DNA of 64,000 nt from Paenibacillus sp. 1001270B_150601_E10 (GTDB lineage: Bacteria; Bacillota; Bacilli; Paenibacillales; Paenibacillaceae). Shown here piece after piece: positions 28,921 to 37,824 of this stretch. The notes beneath the pieces were generated by a model that saw nothing but the letters and a program-made list of their open reading frames with translations, ran no database searches and had not been told where the DNA came from. Positions within the stretch are counted from its first letter, which is position 1. The number at the start of each line of letters is the position of its first letter. A program made the translations under genes and the position numbers. The stretch is taken from the NCBI RefSeq assembly GCF_015558675.1, contig NZ_JADMOL010000003.1:203160-267159 (forward strand), in the 5' to 3' direction.

Positions 28921-30393
28921 TTATTCTTTTGACTTTTTCCACTCATCAATTTGACGCTGGGCTTCTTCCATGATCTTATCAATACCTGCAGCTTTGTATT
29001 TCTCAATCGCTTTAGGCAGGTATTCCTTCGGATCAACCGTACCGGTAGTAAGTGCCTTCTCGAACTCATCTTTTACGTTCAAGACAGTTGCAATCTCGGT
29101 CCGGACCTTGCTCGTATCCATGGTGAAGCCAAGGAGCGGTGCATTTTTAGCAGAGTTATTAAACGCTTCGAATTGCTCCCACTTATCCTTAGGATCATCA
29201 GGAAGAAGATCAAGGACAAAGAAGTTGCCAAGCGTAAATTGTGGCATATCATAGGCTTCCTTGCGTGCTGGCAGCGGCTCGATCGTATTGTCATCGATAC
29301 GCTTATAGTGCTTGCCTTCGATACCAAAGTTGATCAGATTGCGAAGGTACTTGTCGGTATTGAGCAGGTTAATGAATTCCATTGCTTTCTCTGGATATTT
29401 GGACTGAGCCGAGATCGCCATCATCGAACCGGTAACCGACCAGTTGTATACGTAAGGGTCTTCAGCAGGCTGAACGACTACTTTGTCAGGAATGCCTTGC
29501 GACCAGCTTGTTTCAGCAAACGGCTGATAGTGAGCCGTATCTACGAACCAGCGGCCTGTCTTCAATGCCTCACTTTGGTTCGCGTCTGTGTAGGTTGCAA
29601 CATCAGAAGGCAGATAGCCTGCTTTATAATATTTGTGCATGGTTTCATACTGCTGCATAATCTTCGGATTCTCAAGCGTGAACTCAAGCTTCAGATCCTT
29701 GGAATCGAGCGGTACTCCGATTGGAATGCCTCCCTCAATGACATAGTCAAACATTTGCGGGAGACCCATAGCTGCGGAGATCGGCTTGAAATTTTCATTC
29801 TCCGCAACCGTCTTCAGCATAGGTTCAAGATCTTCGATCGTATGCACTTTGGTAATATCGAAGTTGTACTTCTTCACCATCGTCTCATTGAAGCGGAATA
29901 CACGCTGTGCAGGAAGCTCCTTATTTGCTGGAATCGCATACAAGTCGCCATTAATCTTAGCGCCTTCCAAGAAGGATGGGTGAAGAACCTTCTTCAAGTC
30001 CTGTCCATACTCGTCAACAAGATCGTTCAACTTATAGAAGGCACCTTTCTGTGCATTTGTAATGTAGTTAAATGCCCAAGACGCAGTAAACGCAATATCA
30101 TAAGGCTCGCCGGAAGCAGAGATAACCTGCATCTTCTGGTCATAGTCCCCCCAGTCGAGCATCTTCAAGTTAATTGTAGCATTGATTTTTTCCTTCGTGT
30201 ATTCGTTGACCTTTTGCATCACTTCATTTACATCCCGCTGAGGTGTACCTATGGTGTACCAGATAAGCTCAACTGGCTTATCACTCTTACTTGAAGCGGA
30301 ACCTGAGTCCCCGCCTCCACAAGCAGCTAACATCATAGAAGAGACTAATACCATGACCAAGGTAAGCAGTAACGTGCGTTTTCCTTTTTTCAT
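28921..30393 (-). CDS. Sugar ABC transporter substrate-binding lipoprotein, paralogue of 15268-16740
   Basis: Extracellular sugar-binding lipoprotein of 490 residues. After a KKGKR start, a hydrophobic signal segment leads to lipobox LAAC, followed by a Gly/Ser/Lys-rich linker. It matches the binding protein at 15268-16740 along its full length and has the same predicted length. ATG 30393 was chosen because GGGGG lies about 10 bases upstream; the longer frame from 30456 has no site. No permease genes are adjacent, so it may dock on the permeases at 16787-18663 or on another pair. It heads an operon with two sulfatases, which suggests a sulfated glycan ligand. Confidence 0.88.
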   Translation of the reverse strand: MKKGKRTLLLTLVMVLVSSMMLAACGGGDSGSASSKSDKPVELIWYTIGTPQRDVNEVMQKVNEYTKEKINATINLKMLDWGDYDQKMQVISASGEPYDIAFTASWAFNYITNAQKGAFYKLNDLVDEYGQDLKKVLHPSFLEGAKINGDLYAIPANKELPAQRVFRFNETMVKKYNFDITKVHTIEDLEPMLKTVAENENFKPISAAMGLPQMFDYVIEGGIPIGVPLDSKDLKLEFTLENPKIMQQYETMHKYYKAGYLPSDVATYTDANQSEALKTGRWFVDTAHYQPFAETSWSQGIPDKVVVQPAEDPYVYNWSVTGSMMAISAQSKYPEKAMEFINLLNTDKYLRNLINFGIEGKHYKRIDDNTIEPLPARKEAYDMPQFTLGNFFVLDLLPDDPKDKWEQFEAFNNSAKNAPLLGFTMDTSKVRTEIATVLNVKDEFEKALTTGTVDPKEYLPKAIEKYKAAGIDKIMEEAQRQIDEWKKSKE

Positions 30394-30545
30394 CCCTCTA
30401 ATACCCCCTATGAAATTGAAATGTACAGCTTTACAACGAATACCCCTTCCTTTCATGCGAAAGGAAATACATCACCAAACAAATGTAAACTTTTTATAAA
30501 TATCTATATGCATATACACAGTTATGAGATGACCTTCACTTACCA

Positions 30546-30561
30546 ATGTATACGCTTACAT
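30546..30561 (-). promoter_or_regulatory. Perfect cre (CcpA) motif
   Basis: On the minus strand ATGTAAGCGTATACAT matches the cre consensus WTGNAARCGNWWWCAW at every position. It lies about 8-23 bases downstream of the predicted start of transcription of the binding protein-sulfatase operon, a placement that normally gives glucose repression. Confidence 0.75.
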
Positions 30562-30575
30562 TTGTTAGTATCTTT

Positions 30576-30604
30576 ATTATATGAGGAATACTCTCCAAAA
30601 TCAA
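30576..30604 (-). promoter_or_regulatory. Sigma-A promoter of the binding protein-sulfatase operon
   Basis: Minus strand: TTGATT at 30604-30599, a 17-base spacer, TATAAT at 30581-30576. Transcription should begin near 30569, giving a leader of about 175 bases. Confidence 0.7.
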
Positions 30605-30870
30605 TGCATTTATTGCTCTTATACCCATTTATTTAATTTACATAAGCCATATTCATCTTTACATTTATTTCTTCATTATAGAAGAAATTTGTTCGTTTAT
30701 TCGAGATTTTGTCAGATTACTTGATGACATTAGGAACAAGTTCATCTGCCGAGGTGAACTTTCCCTTAAGGTAATTATGCTCGATCAAGCATAGGCAGAA
30801 TGGATTGGTCACAGATTTGACGAAATTGTCCGTTAGGAGGTGATAGACGAAGAGTAATCCAAAATTACCC

Positions 30871-30886
30871 ATGTAAACGATATCAT
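30871..30886 (+). promoter_or_regulatory. Perfect cre (CcpA) motif
   Basis: ATGTAAACGATATCAT matches the cre consensus WTGNAARCGNWWWCAW at every position. It lies about 90 bases before the isomerase/epimerase gene start. The promoter it acts on could not be placed with confidence; TTGACG at 30817-30822 with TGATAG at 30841-30846 is a possible upstream candidate. Confidence 0.7.
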
Positions 30887-30975
30887 ATAAACGTTTTAAA
30901 CATTTTAACTTTTAGGCATAGTTCTGGTACTCTTCAATAGAATGCATCTATTTACAACATGGGGGGAGTTCCTAT

Positions 30976-31854
30976 ATGAAGGTTTCCGTTGGTGGGTTTT
31001 CCTTTAACAATTCTCGTGTCGCTGGTCATATGGATATTTTCTCTTATATTGATACTGTGCACAGCAAATATGGCCTCAAAACCATAGATCTGTGGAATGC
31101 CTTCTTTGCGGACACTTCTCGTCCAATCTGGATGATTGCAGATGATGACGTTCTTCTACGAATCAAGCAAGCATTGACAGAGCGCGAGATGACTGTCGCC
31201 AATCTTGCTGTTGATACCGCCCATCTGTGGAACCCTGATCCTGAAGTAAGGGATGCTCTTCATCAAAATGCACTCTCGTATTTGCGTGCAGCCGAGCTTC
31301 TTGGTGCGCAATCCGTCCGCATTGATGCGGTCATGCATGGGGATGAAGACATGTCGGATGAGGCGTTTGATTATATCGTACGACGCTATAGCGAGTATGC
31401 CGCTCAGGCTGCTGATGGCGGGTACTGGGTCGGACCGGAAAACCATACCGGCTTCGCCCTTGTTCCTGAATCACTCCGCTCGATATCCGAAAGCGTCAAC
31501 CATCCTAATTATGGTGTCCTGCTTCATCTAGGCAGATGGCATCACGCGATTCAGCCTTCCTATTCTCGTTCCAAGCCACAACCTGAACATGTTCAAGCAG
31601 CGCTTCGCAAAAGCGACCATATGCTCCTTCCTTGGACAAAGCATATTCATATCGATTGGAAAATGCTGCAGCAAGAGGACGCCGTGAAGCATATATGCTC
31701 CATTATCGATAAAGGGTACAACCAATGCTGGGCGGTGGAATACAACGCCCCAGAGAATCAAATACAAGCCGTAGGCCAGGCGCTTGAACAGCTTCAAGCC
31801 TGCTTACAGCACAAGCAGCTGCAGGAGGAATCTTCATGTCTGCCATTCGAATAG
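30976..31854 (+). CDS. Sugar phosphate isomerase/epimerase (xylose-isomerase-like TIM barrel)
   Basis: Cytoplasmic TIM-barrel protein of 292 residues of the AP endonuclease 2/xylose isomerase-like family. Such proteins isomerise or epimerise sugars and inositols, or act on keto-sugars. Candidate metal and catalytic residues lie in WVGPENHTGF and in KHIHIDWKM near the end. GGGGGAGTTCCTAT precedes the ATG. The next gene, a Gfo/Idh/MocA dehydrogenase, overlaps it by 19 bases, a frequent pairing for catabolism of unusual sugars. The exact substrate is unknown. A perfect cre motif upstream indicates carbon catabolite control. Confidence 0.82.
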   Translation: MKVSVGGFSFNNSRVAGHMDIFSYIDTVHSKYGLKTIDLWNAFFADTSRPIWMIADDDVLLRIKQALTEREMTVANLAVDTAHLWNPDPEVRDALHQNALSYLRAAELLGAQSVRIDAVMHGDEDMSDEAFDYIVRRYSEYAAQAADGGYWVGPENHTGFALVPESLRSISESVNHPNYGVLLHLGRWHHAIQPSYSRSKPQPEHVQAALRKSDHMLLPWTKHIHIDWKMLQQEDAVKHICSIIDKGYNQCWAVEYNAPENQIQAVGQALEQLQACLQHKQLQEESSCLPFE

Positions 31855-32954
31855 CCATTATCGGAGCTGGCCAGATTGGGAAGCACCACTTGACCCAATA
31901 TCAGCAAGTCTCTGGAATCGAAGTTGCAGCCATATGCGACATCCGAGGAGACGAGGCAGCTCGTGTCGCAGCTCAGTTCGGTGTGCCCGATACGTATACA
32001 GACTTTCGCGAAGTGCTAAAACGAGACGACATCGTTGCTGTCGATGTTTGTCTCCACAATAACTTTCATGCGCCCGTGACGATTGAGGCGTTAAAGGCTG
32101 GGAAGCATGTCTACTGCGAAAAGCCGATGGCGGGCTCTTATCGCGATGCGCATGCCATGCTCGAAGTTGCTAAAGAGACGGGTCGGATGCTTCACATCCA
32201 GCTTGGCACCCTCTTTACGGTGGAGACGCGCGCCGCAAAGACCCTGATTGATGAGGGCAAGCTTGGCAAGCTCTATCATGCGCGCTCGACTGGATATCGC
32301 CGAAGAGGCCGCCCGTATGTAGACGGCTATGGTACGCCTAGCTTTACTCGCAAGGCAGATGCATCTGGCGGCGCCTTGTATGATATGGGCGTCTACCATA
32401 TCTCGCAGTTGCTGTACTTGATGGGAATGCCCGCTCCCCTGCGGGTAAGCGGAGAGACCTATCAGGAGATGGCCATGCTCGAGAACCGACGCGAGATCAG
32501 CCAGTTCGACGTAGAGGAACTAGGTGTAGGCTTCGTGAAGCTCGCAGGCGGGATCACCCTCGATATCATCGAGGCATGGTCTGTGCATATGGATGCCTTT
32601 GAAGGCTCAAGCCTCATGGGCTCGGAGGGCGGCATTCGGTTGCCGAGAATGAAGAACGGCCATGCGCTCACCTATCATTTTACGTGCAGCGACATGGATA
32701 TGGATGCCACCATTGACCTGCATTCGGCCCATAACCGCTATCATTTATTGAATGACTGGGCATGGGCTTATGATTCACCAGAGAAGCATTGGGCCGCCGT
32801 TCTGCAGGATCTGGTTCCACTGATGCCAACAGCCAAGCTTGCTTTGGATACGATGCTGATTAGCGAAGGCATCTACCAGTCCAGCAAGCTTGGCCGAGAA
32901 ATGACAGCTGATGAGATCTTGGAGCTATCCGTATCCAGCGCGGTTAAATTATAA
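31836..32954 (+). CDS. Gfo/Idh/MocA family oxidoreductase
   Basis: NAD(P)-dependent sugar dehydrogenase of 372 residues. The N-terminal Rossmann fold shows AIIGAGQIGKHH, and the family lysine lies in CEKPMAGS. The C-terminal alpha/beta domain follows, with DMGVYHISQLLYL as the usual helix after the catalytic region. The ATG is preceded by GCAGGAGGAATCTTC inside the upstream gene, so translation is coupled. Together with the isomerase/epimerase it probably interconverts an oxidised sugar intermediate released from a glycan. Confidence 0.88.
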   Translation: MSAIRIAIIGAGQIGKHHLTQYQQVSGIEVAAICDIRGDEAARVAAQFGVPDTYTDFREVLKRDDIVAVDVCLHNNFHAPVTIEALKAGKHVYCEKPMAGSYRDAHAMLEVAKETGRMLHIQLGTLFTVETRAAKTLIDEGKLGKLYHARSTGYRRRGRPYVDGYGTPSFTRKADASGGALYDMGVYHISQLLYLMGMPAPLRVSGETYQEMAMLENRREISQFDVEELGVGFVKLAGGITLDIIEAWSVHMDAFEGSSLMGSEGGIRLPRMKNGHALTYHFTCSDMDMDATIDLHSAHNRYHLLNDWAWAYDSPEKHWAAVLQDLVPLMPTAKLALDTMLISEGIYQSSKLGREMTADEILELSVSSAVKL

Positions 32955-32997
32955 TAACAGTAGGATCCTCTGCTATAAAAGCAGCAGGATTCAACGA

Positions 32998-33031
32998 AGG
33001 GCAGGCGCTCACCCGCCTGCTTCTCTTTTTT
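32998..33031 (+). terminator. Intrinsic terminator
   Basis: GCAGGCG (33001-33007) pairs with CGCCTGC (33014-33020), followed by TTCTCTTTTTT. It ends the isomerase-dehydrogenase transcript. Confidence 0.8.
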
Positions 33032-33173
33032 CATATCGCTGCAAAGCTGCGAACACAGACGGATACTATTGCTTCTTTACTCTTTTTCTTCTATCGTTTT
33101 CGCTTATTATTCTTATCATTACTAGATCAATACTCGCCAATCATTATTTAAAGAGAAGGAAGGGATCTTCGCC

Positions 33174-34439
33174 ATGGCACGTTCTCCTGCAAACGAACCT
33201 ACATCAGCTCCAATAGGCGGTCTCATTCATTTGCGCTTATTTACATTCTTATTGTATGGAGGACTCGCCATCTTCGGCAGCTATTTCCCGATCTTCCTGC
33301 ACGAGGAAGGCTTCAGCAAGACGGAGATCGGCTGGCTGCTCGCGATCGGTCCCTTTCTGTCTATCTTCGCTAATCCATTCTGGGGATATATGAGCGATCG
33401 GCTCGGCAATATACGCCGTGTCCTCTTGATTCTGTTGATTGGCAATATTCTGATTGTGCAAGCGCTGTTTCATACTTCCTTATAAGGCGTTTTATTTGCT
33501 TGCACGGCTTTCTTTTATTTATTTCAAACGCCCTTGTTCAGCCAGAGCAACAGCCTGATCCTAACGACAATCGAGGGAACAGCGCATAAGTTCGGAGCCT
33601 TCCGCATGTTCGGCTCTCTTGGATGGGCGCTTACAGCGCTGCTTGCCGGTACCTTATTCAATGTCCTCGGCGTCCCTGCACTGCCTTATATCTATGCACT
33701 GCTGCTGGCTTTGGCACTGGTTAGTGCGTTTACACTGCCAAAGCCAAAGCCTATCATAACAAAGGCACCTGAAACCGTAATGAAAGATAACGACGAGAAG
33801 AAGGATGCCCCTTCACGATCGCTCCGCGCGGTGCTGATGTCTCCTGTCTTCATGACCTTCGTCCTGCTGGGAGTACTAATCAGCGTGCCAAACGGGATTA
33901 ACAATGCCTTTGTCTCTTTGTATATCACCGATCTAGGCGGAGACAAGTCAGCCGTTGGCTTCTCGATCTTTATGTCTTCCATCTTCGAGGTGGTCATCTT
34001 CTTGCTGTTCGATCGGTTTCTTCGCCGCAAGGAATCGACGATGCTGCTCGGCCTTGCAATCGTAAGCGGCCTTTATACGCTGCGCTGGTTTCTAATGTCC
34101 ATTGCAACTGAGCCTTGGCACGTCATTGCGATCCAAGCCCTTCACTGCGTGACCTTTGGCGGATATTTCTATATTGGCACGCAGCTTACAGCGATGCTCG
34201 TTCCAAGTGCTTTCCGCACAACTGGCCAGTCCATCTATACCCTTACGTGGAGCAGTATCTCCGGTACTGTTGCAGGATTTCTAGGCGGAACGCTCTACGA
34301 TCAGTACGGTCCTTCCTCGGTATATGCCTGGGGCAGTATTTGTGCGCTGGCAGGCGCCATTGGATTTATTCTGCTTACGCTGTATGTGACGCGCAGCCGG
34401 ACATTTGCATCGGCTTCCGCCGTACAGGAGCGCTCCTGA
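33174..34439 (+). pseudogene. MFS transporter interrupted by an in-frame stop
   Basis: Two collinear pieces in the same reading frame, 33174-33485 and 33486-34439, together encode a full MFS-type transporter of about 421 residues, with twelve hydrophobic segments expected. They are separated only by a TAA at 33483-33485 in the codon order TCC TTA TAA GGC GTT. Sense continues immediately (GVLFACTAFFYLFQTPLF), so no bases are missing. The first piece has the family loop NPFWGYMSDRLGN. The best fit is the MFS_1-like/nucleoside or phenylpropionate transporter branch. AAAGAGAAGGAAGGG precedes the start. Either the gene is inactivated by one substitution or this is a sequencing error. Confidence 0.75.
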
Positions 34440-34690
34440 TGTTCGTTTCTGACCTTACATTGACCACTAAGCATGGTTAATGACTCTATGTACTTTTTGC
34501 TTATATAAGATGCGTTAGTGACATTCCTGTTAATGCGGAAGGATTGAAAGCACGATACAATAGTGTATATAGAATATAAGAATTCCAAAATCGAATATTT
34601 CATCGTAAAGCAAGTTGCAGGCAATTAAAATATTGGCATGATCGAGAAGTTGAAGCATAGGGCCATCTCGACATCGGAGGGAAGACAACC

Positions 34691-35524
34691 ATGATGAATG
34701 CAAATGAAAAAACAACCTCTGTTGCTTCTAATGAGCAGCACGTTCGTGTACAGCCTCTGCAAGGAGTAAGCAACTTCCGCGATCTTGGGGGATATATCGG
34801 CAAAGATGGACGCAAGGTTCTATGGGGAATGCTGTATCGTTCTGCCGAGCTGTCTGAACTGACAGAAAAGGATATGCGGGATATGGAGGCGCTGGGCATC
34901 CGTACGATTTGTGATTTGAGAGACGAAGATGAGATCTTAACGATGCCTACTCCAGCCTTCCCGGCCATCTCCAATGTTCGCGTTCCCTTAATTCCTACTA
35001 ACAGCGGGCCTGTTGTGCGTCAAGCCTATGACCTCGAAGACGTCGATAAGAGCGCACAGAACGCGCTATTCGGCCAGCCAGATCAGCTGCTCGTGCATTT
35101 GAACCGAGCTATGGTTCAGTCCACTGCAGCAATCAAGACGATCTTTGAACTTCTTCTACAAGAAGACGGAACACCATTCTTGTTTCACTGCACGGCAGGC
35201 AAGGATCGCACTGGACTAATTGCAGCCTTGATCTTAATGACGCTGGGCGTGCCTAGAGATACCATTATGGACGACTACTTGCTGACGAATCAATATTTGG
35301 ATGCCGTCAAGATTGCGGCCAAGTCTAAAGCAAAGATGGAGGGCCAAGGCGAAATACCTGAAGAAGTCATGAAAGCTGTGATGGAGGCGCGCCCTGAGTA
35401 TTTAAGCGCTGCGCTTGATGATATTCTGAATCAATACGGAGATGTGGAGCATTACTTGATTCAAGCAGTGGGCTTAACGGAAGACTCTATCGCAAAGCTT
35501 CAGGATAAGCTGCTAACGAATTAG
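34691..35524 (+). CDS. Tyrosine-protein phosphatase (protein phosphatase family 3)
   Basis: Dual-specificity-like protein tyrosine phosphatase, 277 residues, presumably cytoplasmic. The catalytic P-loop HCTAGKDRTG contains the nucleophilic Cys and the phosphate-binding Arg. The N-terminal GVSNFRDLGGY is the other hallmark of this bacterial family, which includes LipA-type phosphatases of Listeria. A GGAGGGAAG lies before the ATG pair at 34691/34694. It is a single gene with its own terminator. Substrates are not predictable. Confidence 0.9.
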   Translation: MMNANEKTTSVASNEQHVRVQPLQGVSNFRDLGGYIGKDGRKVLWGMLYRSAELSELTEKDMRDMEALGIRTICDLRDEDEILTMPTPAFPAISNVRVPLIPTNSGPVVRQAYDLEDVDKSAQNALFGQPDQLLVHLNRAMVQSTAAIKTIFELLLQEDGTPFLFHCTAGKDRTGLIAALILMTLGVPRDTIMDDYLLTNQYLDAVKIAAKSKAKMEGQGEIPEEVMKAVMEARPEYLSAALDDILNQYGDVEHYLIQAVGLTEDSIAKLQDKLLTN

Positions 35525-35577
35525 ATCTTTCGTAATCAACTATTATTCTTTGCATATCAACCGTATCATTACGTAAA

Positions 35578-35628
35578 AATAGACGTTCCTCTTCGCCGTG
35601 AATGGCCAAAAGGAGCGTCTATTGTTTA
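35578..35628. terminator. Terminator between convergent genes
   Basis: AATAGACG (35578-35585) pairs with CGTCTATT (35616-35623), and a T-containing tail follows on the plus strand. Confidence 0.55.
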
Positions 35629-35636
35629 TTAAGCCC

Positions 35637-35975
35637 TTATCCAAGCGTAATCACCGCATGATTCGCTGCCAGCTCAACAAATTTGTTCATGCCCGATATT
35701 TGTCCCGCTGCCAAATCCGCTTCTACGCCATAATGGTCCACACAGGTCTTGCAGGCATATACCGGCACCCCGGCGGCTTCCAGCTCCGCAAGCTTCAAGG
35801 AAGCAAGAGACATTGAAGTTAGGGCCAGCACCCCTCGGTTCATGCAGAAGATCGCAGCAGGAAGCTTATGATCGGTCTTCAACACGGTCAAAAACGTCTC
35901 CAGTACAGTCGTTCCTAATCCATCCGCCACGTCGCCAATCGAATCAGATTGCAATAAGATCACTTTGTTCTCCAT
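35637..35975 (-). CDS. DsrE-like small protein
   Basis: 112-residue protein with the DsrE/DsrF fold pattern: VILLQSDSIGD at the N-terminus, AIFCMNRGVLAL in the middle, and VPVYACKTCVDHYG, which holds two closely spaced cysteines that may carry sulfur. It resembles the C-terminal domain of the YedF-type sulfurtransferase-like proteins. ATG 35975 was preferred over ATG 35984 because AAGGAGG lies 10 bases before the former but abuts the latter. It lies downstream of glnS on the same strand. Its physiological role is unclear. Confidence 0.75.
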   Translation of the reverse strand: MENKVILLQSDSIGDVADGLGTTVLETFLTVLKTDHKLPAAIFCMNRGVLALTSMSLASLKLAELEAAGVPVYACKTCVDHYGVEADLAAGQISGMNKFVELAANHAVITLG

Positions 35976-36041
35976 CGATTCCATTCCTCCTTAATAGTCC
36001 TCCCGCACCAGTTCAAGAGCGTTCACGGGCGGAATATGGAA

Positions 36042-36074
36042 GAGGACCACACCTCGATAGGCGTGGCCGCTCTT
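36042..36074 (-). terminator. Possible terminator of glnS
   Basis: Minus strand: AAGAGCGGCCAC can pair imperfectly with GTGTGGTCCTCTT just after the glnS stop. No T-run follows, so it may be only partial. Confidence 0.35.
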
Positions 36075-36083
36075 ATTCATTTA

Positions 36084-37751
36084 TTAAGCTTTTGGAAGCT
36101 CAAAAGAGCTCTTTAGAGACGATATCAGGTTAAACACAATATGATCTTCTGTCGTATGCTTCGGATCTACGTTGAAGTATCCGTGACGGAAGAATTGGAA
36201 TTTATCCTGCGGCTTTACATCCTTCATGTTAGGCTCGATGTAGCCATGTTCAACGACAAGAGAATTAGGATTCAGGTGATCCAGGAATTCACCCTCGCTC
36301 TCTTCCGCTTCGTCAAGCACAAGCGGCTCATACAAACGGAATTCTGCAGGCACAGCATGCGTAGCTTCTACCCAATGGAGCGTTCCTTTCACCTTGCGGC
36401 CTGTAAATCCAGATCCGCTCTTCGTCTCGACATCATACGTACAATGAATTTCAACCACATTGCCGTTCTCGTCCTTTACGAAGTCGTTGCACTTAATAAA
36501 ATAAGCATGCTTCAAGCGAACTTCATTGCCTGGGAACAGGCGGAAATACTTCTTCGGCGGCTCTTCCATAAAGTCGTCTTGCTCAATGTAAATCTCGCGG
36601 GAGAATGGAATTTGGCGCATGCCCATCTCCGGATTCTCCGGATTGATCTCTGCATCGAGCCATTCCACTTGGCCTTCTGGGTAGTTCGTAATGACCACTT
36701 TAAGCGGCTTAAGAATGCCCATCGTGCGAGGCGCTTTCAGCTTCAGGTCCTCACGCAGGAAGTGGTCCAAATACTTCGAATCGACTGTACCACTGCTCTT
36801 CGATACACCCAGCTCGTGGATAAAGGCACGGATCGCTTCCGGTGTAAAGCCGCGGCGGCGAAGACCGGATACCGTTGGCATGCGCGGATCATCCCAGCCA
36901 TCCACGACGCCCTCGTCAACGAGAAGCTTCAGCTTCCGCTTACTCATGACCGTATTCGTCATGTTCAAGCGGCCGAATTCGTATTGATGCGGTACCTTCT
37001 CCATCTCAGTCTCTTGAATCACCCAATCATAAAATGGGCGTTGATCTTCGAACTCTGTCGTACAGAGGGAGTGCGTTACGCCTTCAATGGCATCTTCAAT
37101 CGGATGAGCAAAAGCATACATCGGGTAGATGCACCACTTGTCACCTGTATTATGATGAGTCGCATGCGCGATACGGTAAATAACCGGATCACGCAGGTTA
37201 ATATTCGGCGAGCTCATATCGATCTTTGCACGAAGAACCTTCTCGCCATTGCTGAACTCTCCAGCACGCATACGTGCAAAGAGATCCAGATTCTCTTCAA
37301 TTGAACGTTCACGATAAGGACTATTCTGCCCCGGCTCTGTGAGTGTACCTCGTGTCTCGCGAATTTGATCCGCGGATTGATCATCAACGAAAGCCTTGCC
37401 TTTATTAATGAGCAGTACAGCACGATTGTACATTTCTTCAAAATAATCAGAAGCAAAACGAAGCTCGTTCCACTTGAAACCGAGCCATTCTACATCCGCT
37501 TTAATCGCATCGACATATTCCTGATCTTCCTTCAGTGGATTCGTATCGTCGAAGCGCAAGTTTACCCTGCCCTTGAATTCCTCGGCCATTCCGAAGTTCA
37601 GGCATATGGACTTCGCATGTCCAATGTGCAAATAACCGTTCGGTTCTGGCGGGAACCGCGTTACGATTTCGTCAACACGTCCTTCTTTTAAATCCTCCAC
37701 AATAATTTGACGAATAAAGTTATTGGAGGCGCTGTTCGTATTCTCCATCAT
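36084..37751 (-). CDS. glnS: Glutaminyl-tRNA synthetase
   Basis: Class I aminoacyl-tRNA synthetase charging tRNA-Gln directly. The HIGH motif appears as [15 protein letters not shown] and the KMSKS equivalent as VMSKRKL. The length of about 555 residues fits GlnRS. The frame extends to 37808, but the ATG pair at 37751/37748 follows GAAGGG and gives the usual N-terminus. Most Bacillota lack GlnRS and use GatCAB transamidation, so its presence is a modest lineage marker seen in Paenibacillus relatives. Confidence 0.93.
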   Translation of the reverse strand: MMENTNSASNNFIRQIIVEDLKEGRVDEIVTRFPPEPNGYLHIGHAKSICLNFGMAEEFKGRVNLRFDDTNPLKEDQEYVDAIKADVEWLGFKWNELRFASDYFEEMYNRAVLLINKGKAFVDDQSADQIRETRGTLTEPGQNSPYRERSIEENLDLFARMRAGEFSNGEKVLRAKIDMSSPNINLRDPVIYRIAHATHHNTGDKWCIYPMYAFAHPIEDAIEGVTHSLCTTEFEDQRPFYDWVIQETEMEKVPHQYEFGRLNMTNTVMSKRKLKLLVDEGVVDGWDDPRMPTVSGLRRRGFTPEAIRAFIHELGVSKSSGTVDSKYLDHFLREDLKLKAPRTMGILKPLKVVITNYPEGQVEWLDAEINPENPEMGMRQIPFSREIYIEQDDFMEEPPKKYFRLFPGNEVRLKHAYFIKCNDFVKDENGNVVEIHCTYDVETKSGSGFTGRKVKGTLHWVEATHAVPAEFRLYEPLVLDEAEESEGEFLDHLNPNSLVVEHGYIEPNMKDVKPQDKFQFFRHGYFNVDPKHTTEDHIVFNLISSLKSSFELPKA

Positions 37752-37824
37752 ATCAACCCTTCGCATAAACCTTTTTATTAATATAACGGTAAGTTTCGTT
37801 TGTTTCAACTTTCTTGCAAGTCAT

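Noticed and set aside
28951-30294. Plus-strand open frame of 447 codons
   Set aside because: Antisense to the sugar-binding lipoprotein; a similar shadow exists opposite its paralogue at 15298-16317, which shows that it derives from the coding bias.
36141-37304. Plus-strand open frame of 387 codons
   Set aside because: Antisense to glnS, with no ribosome site or recognisable domain.
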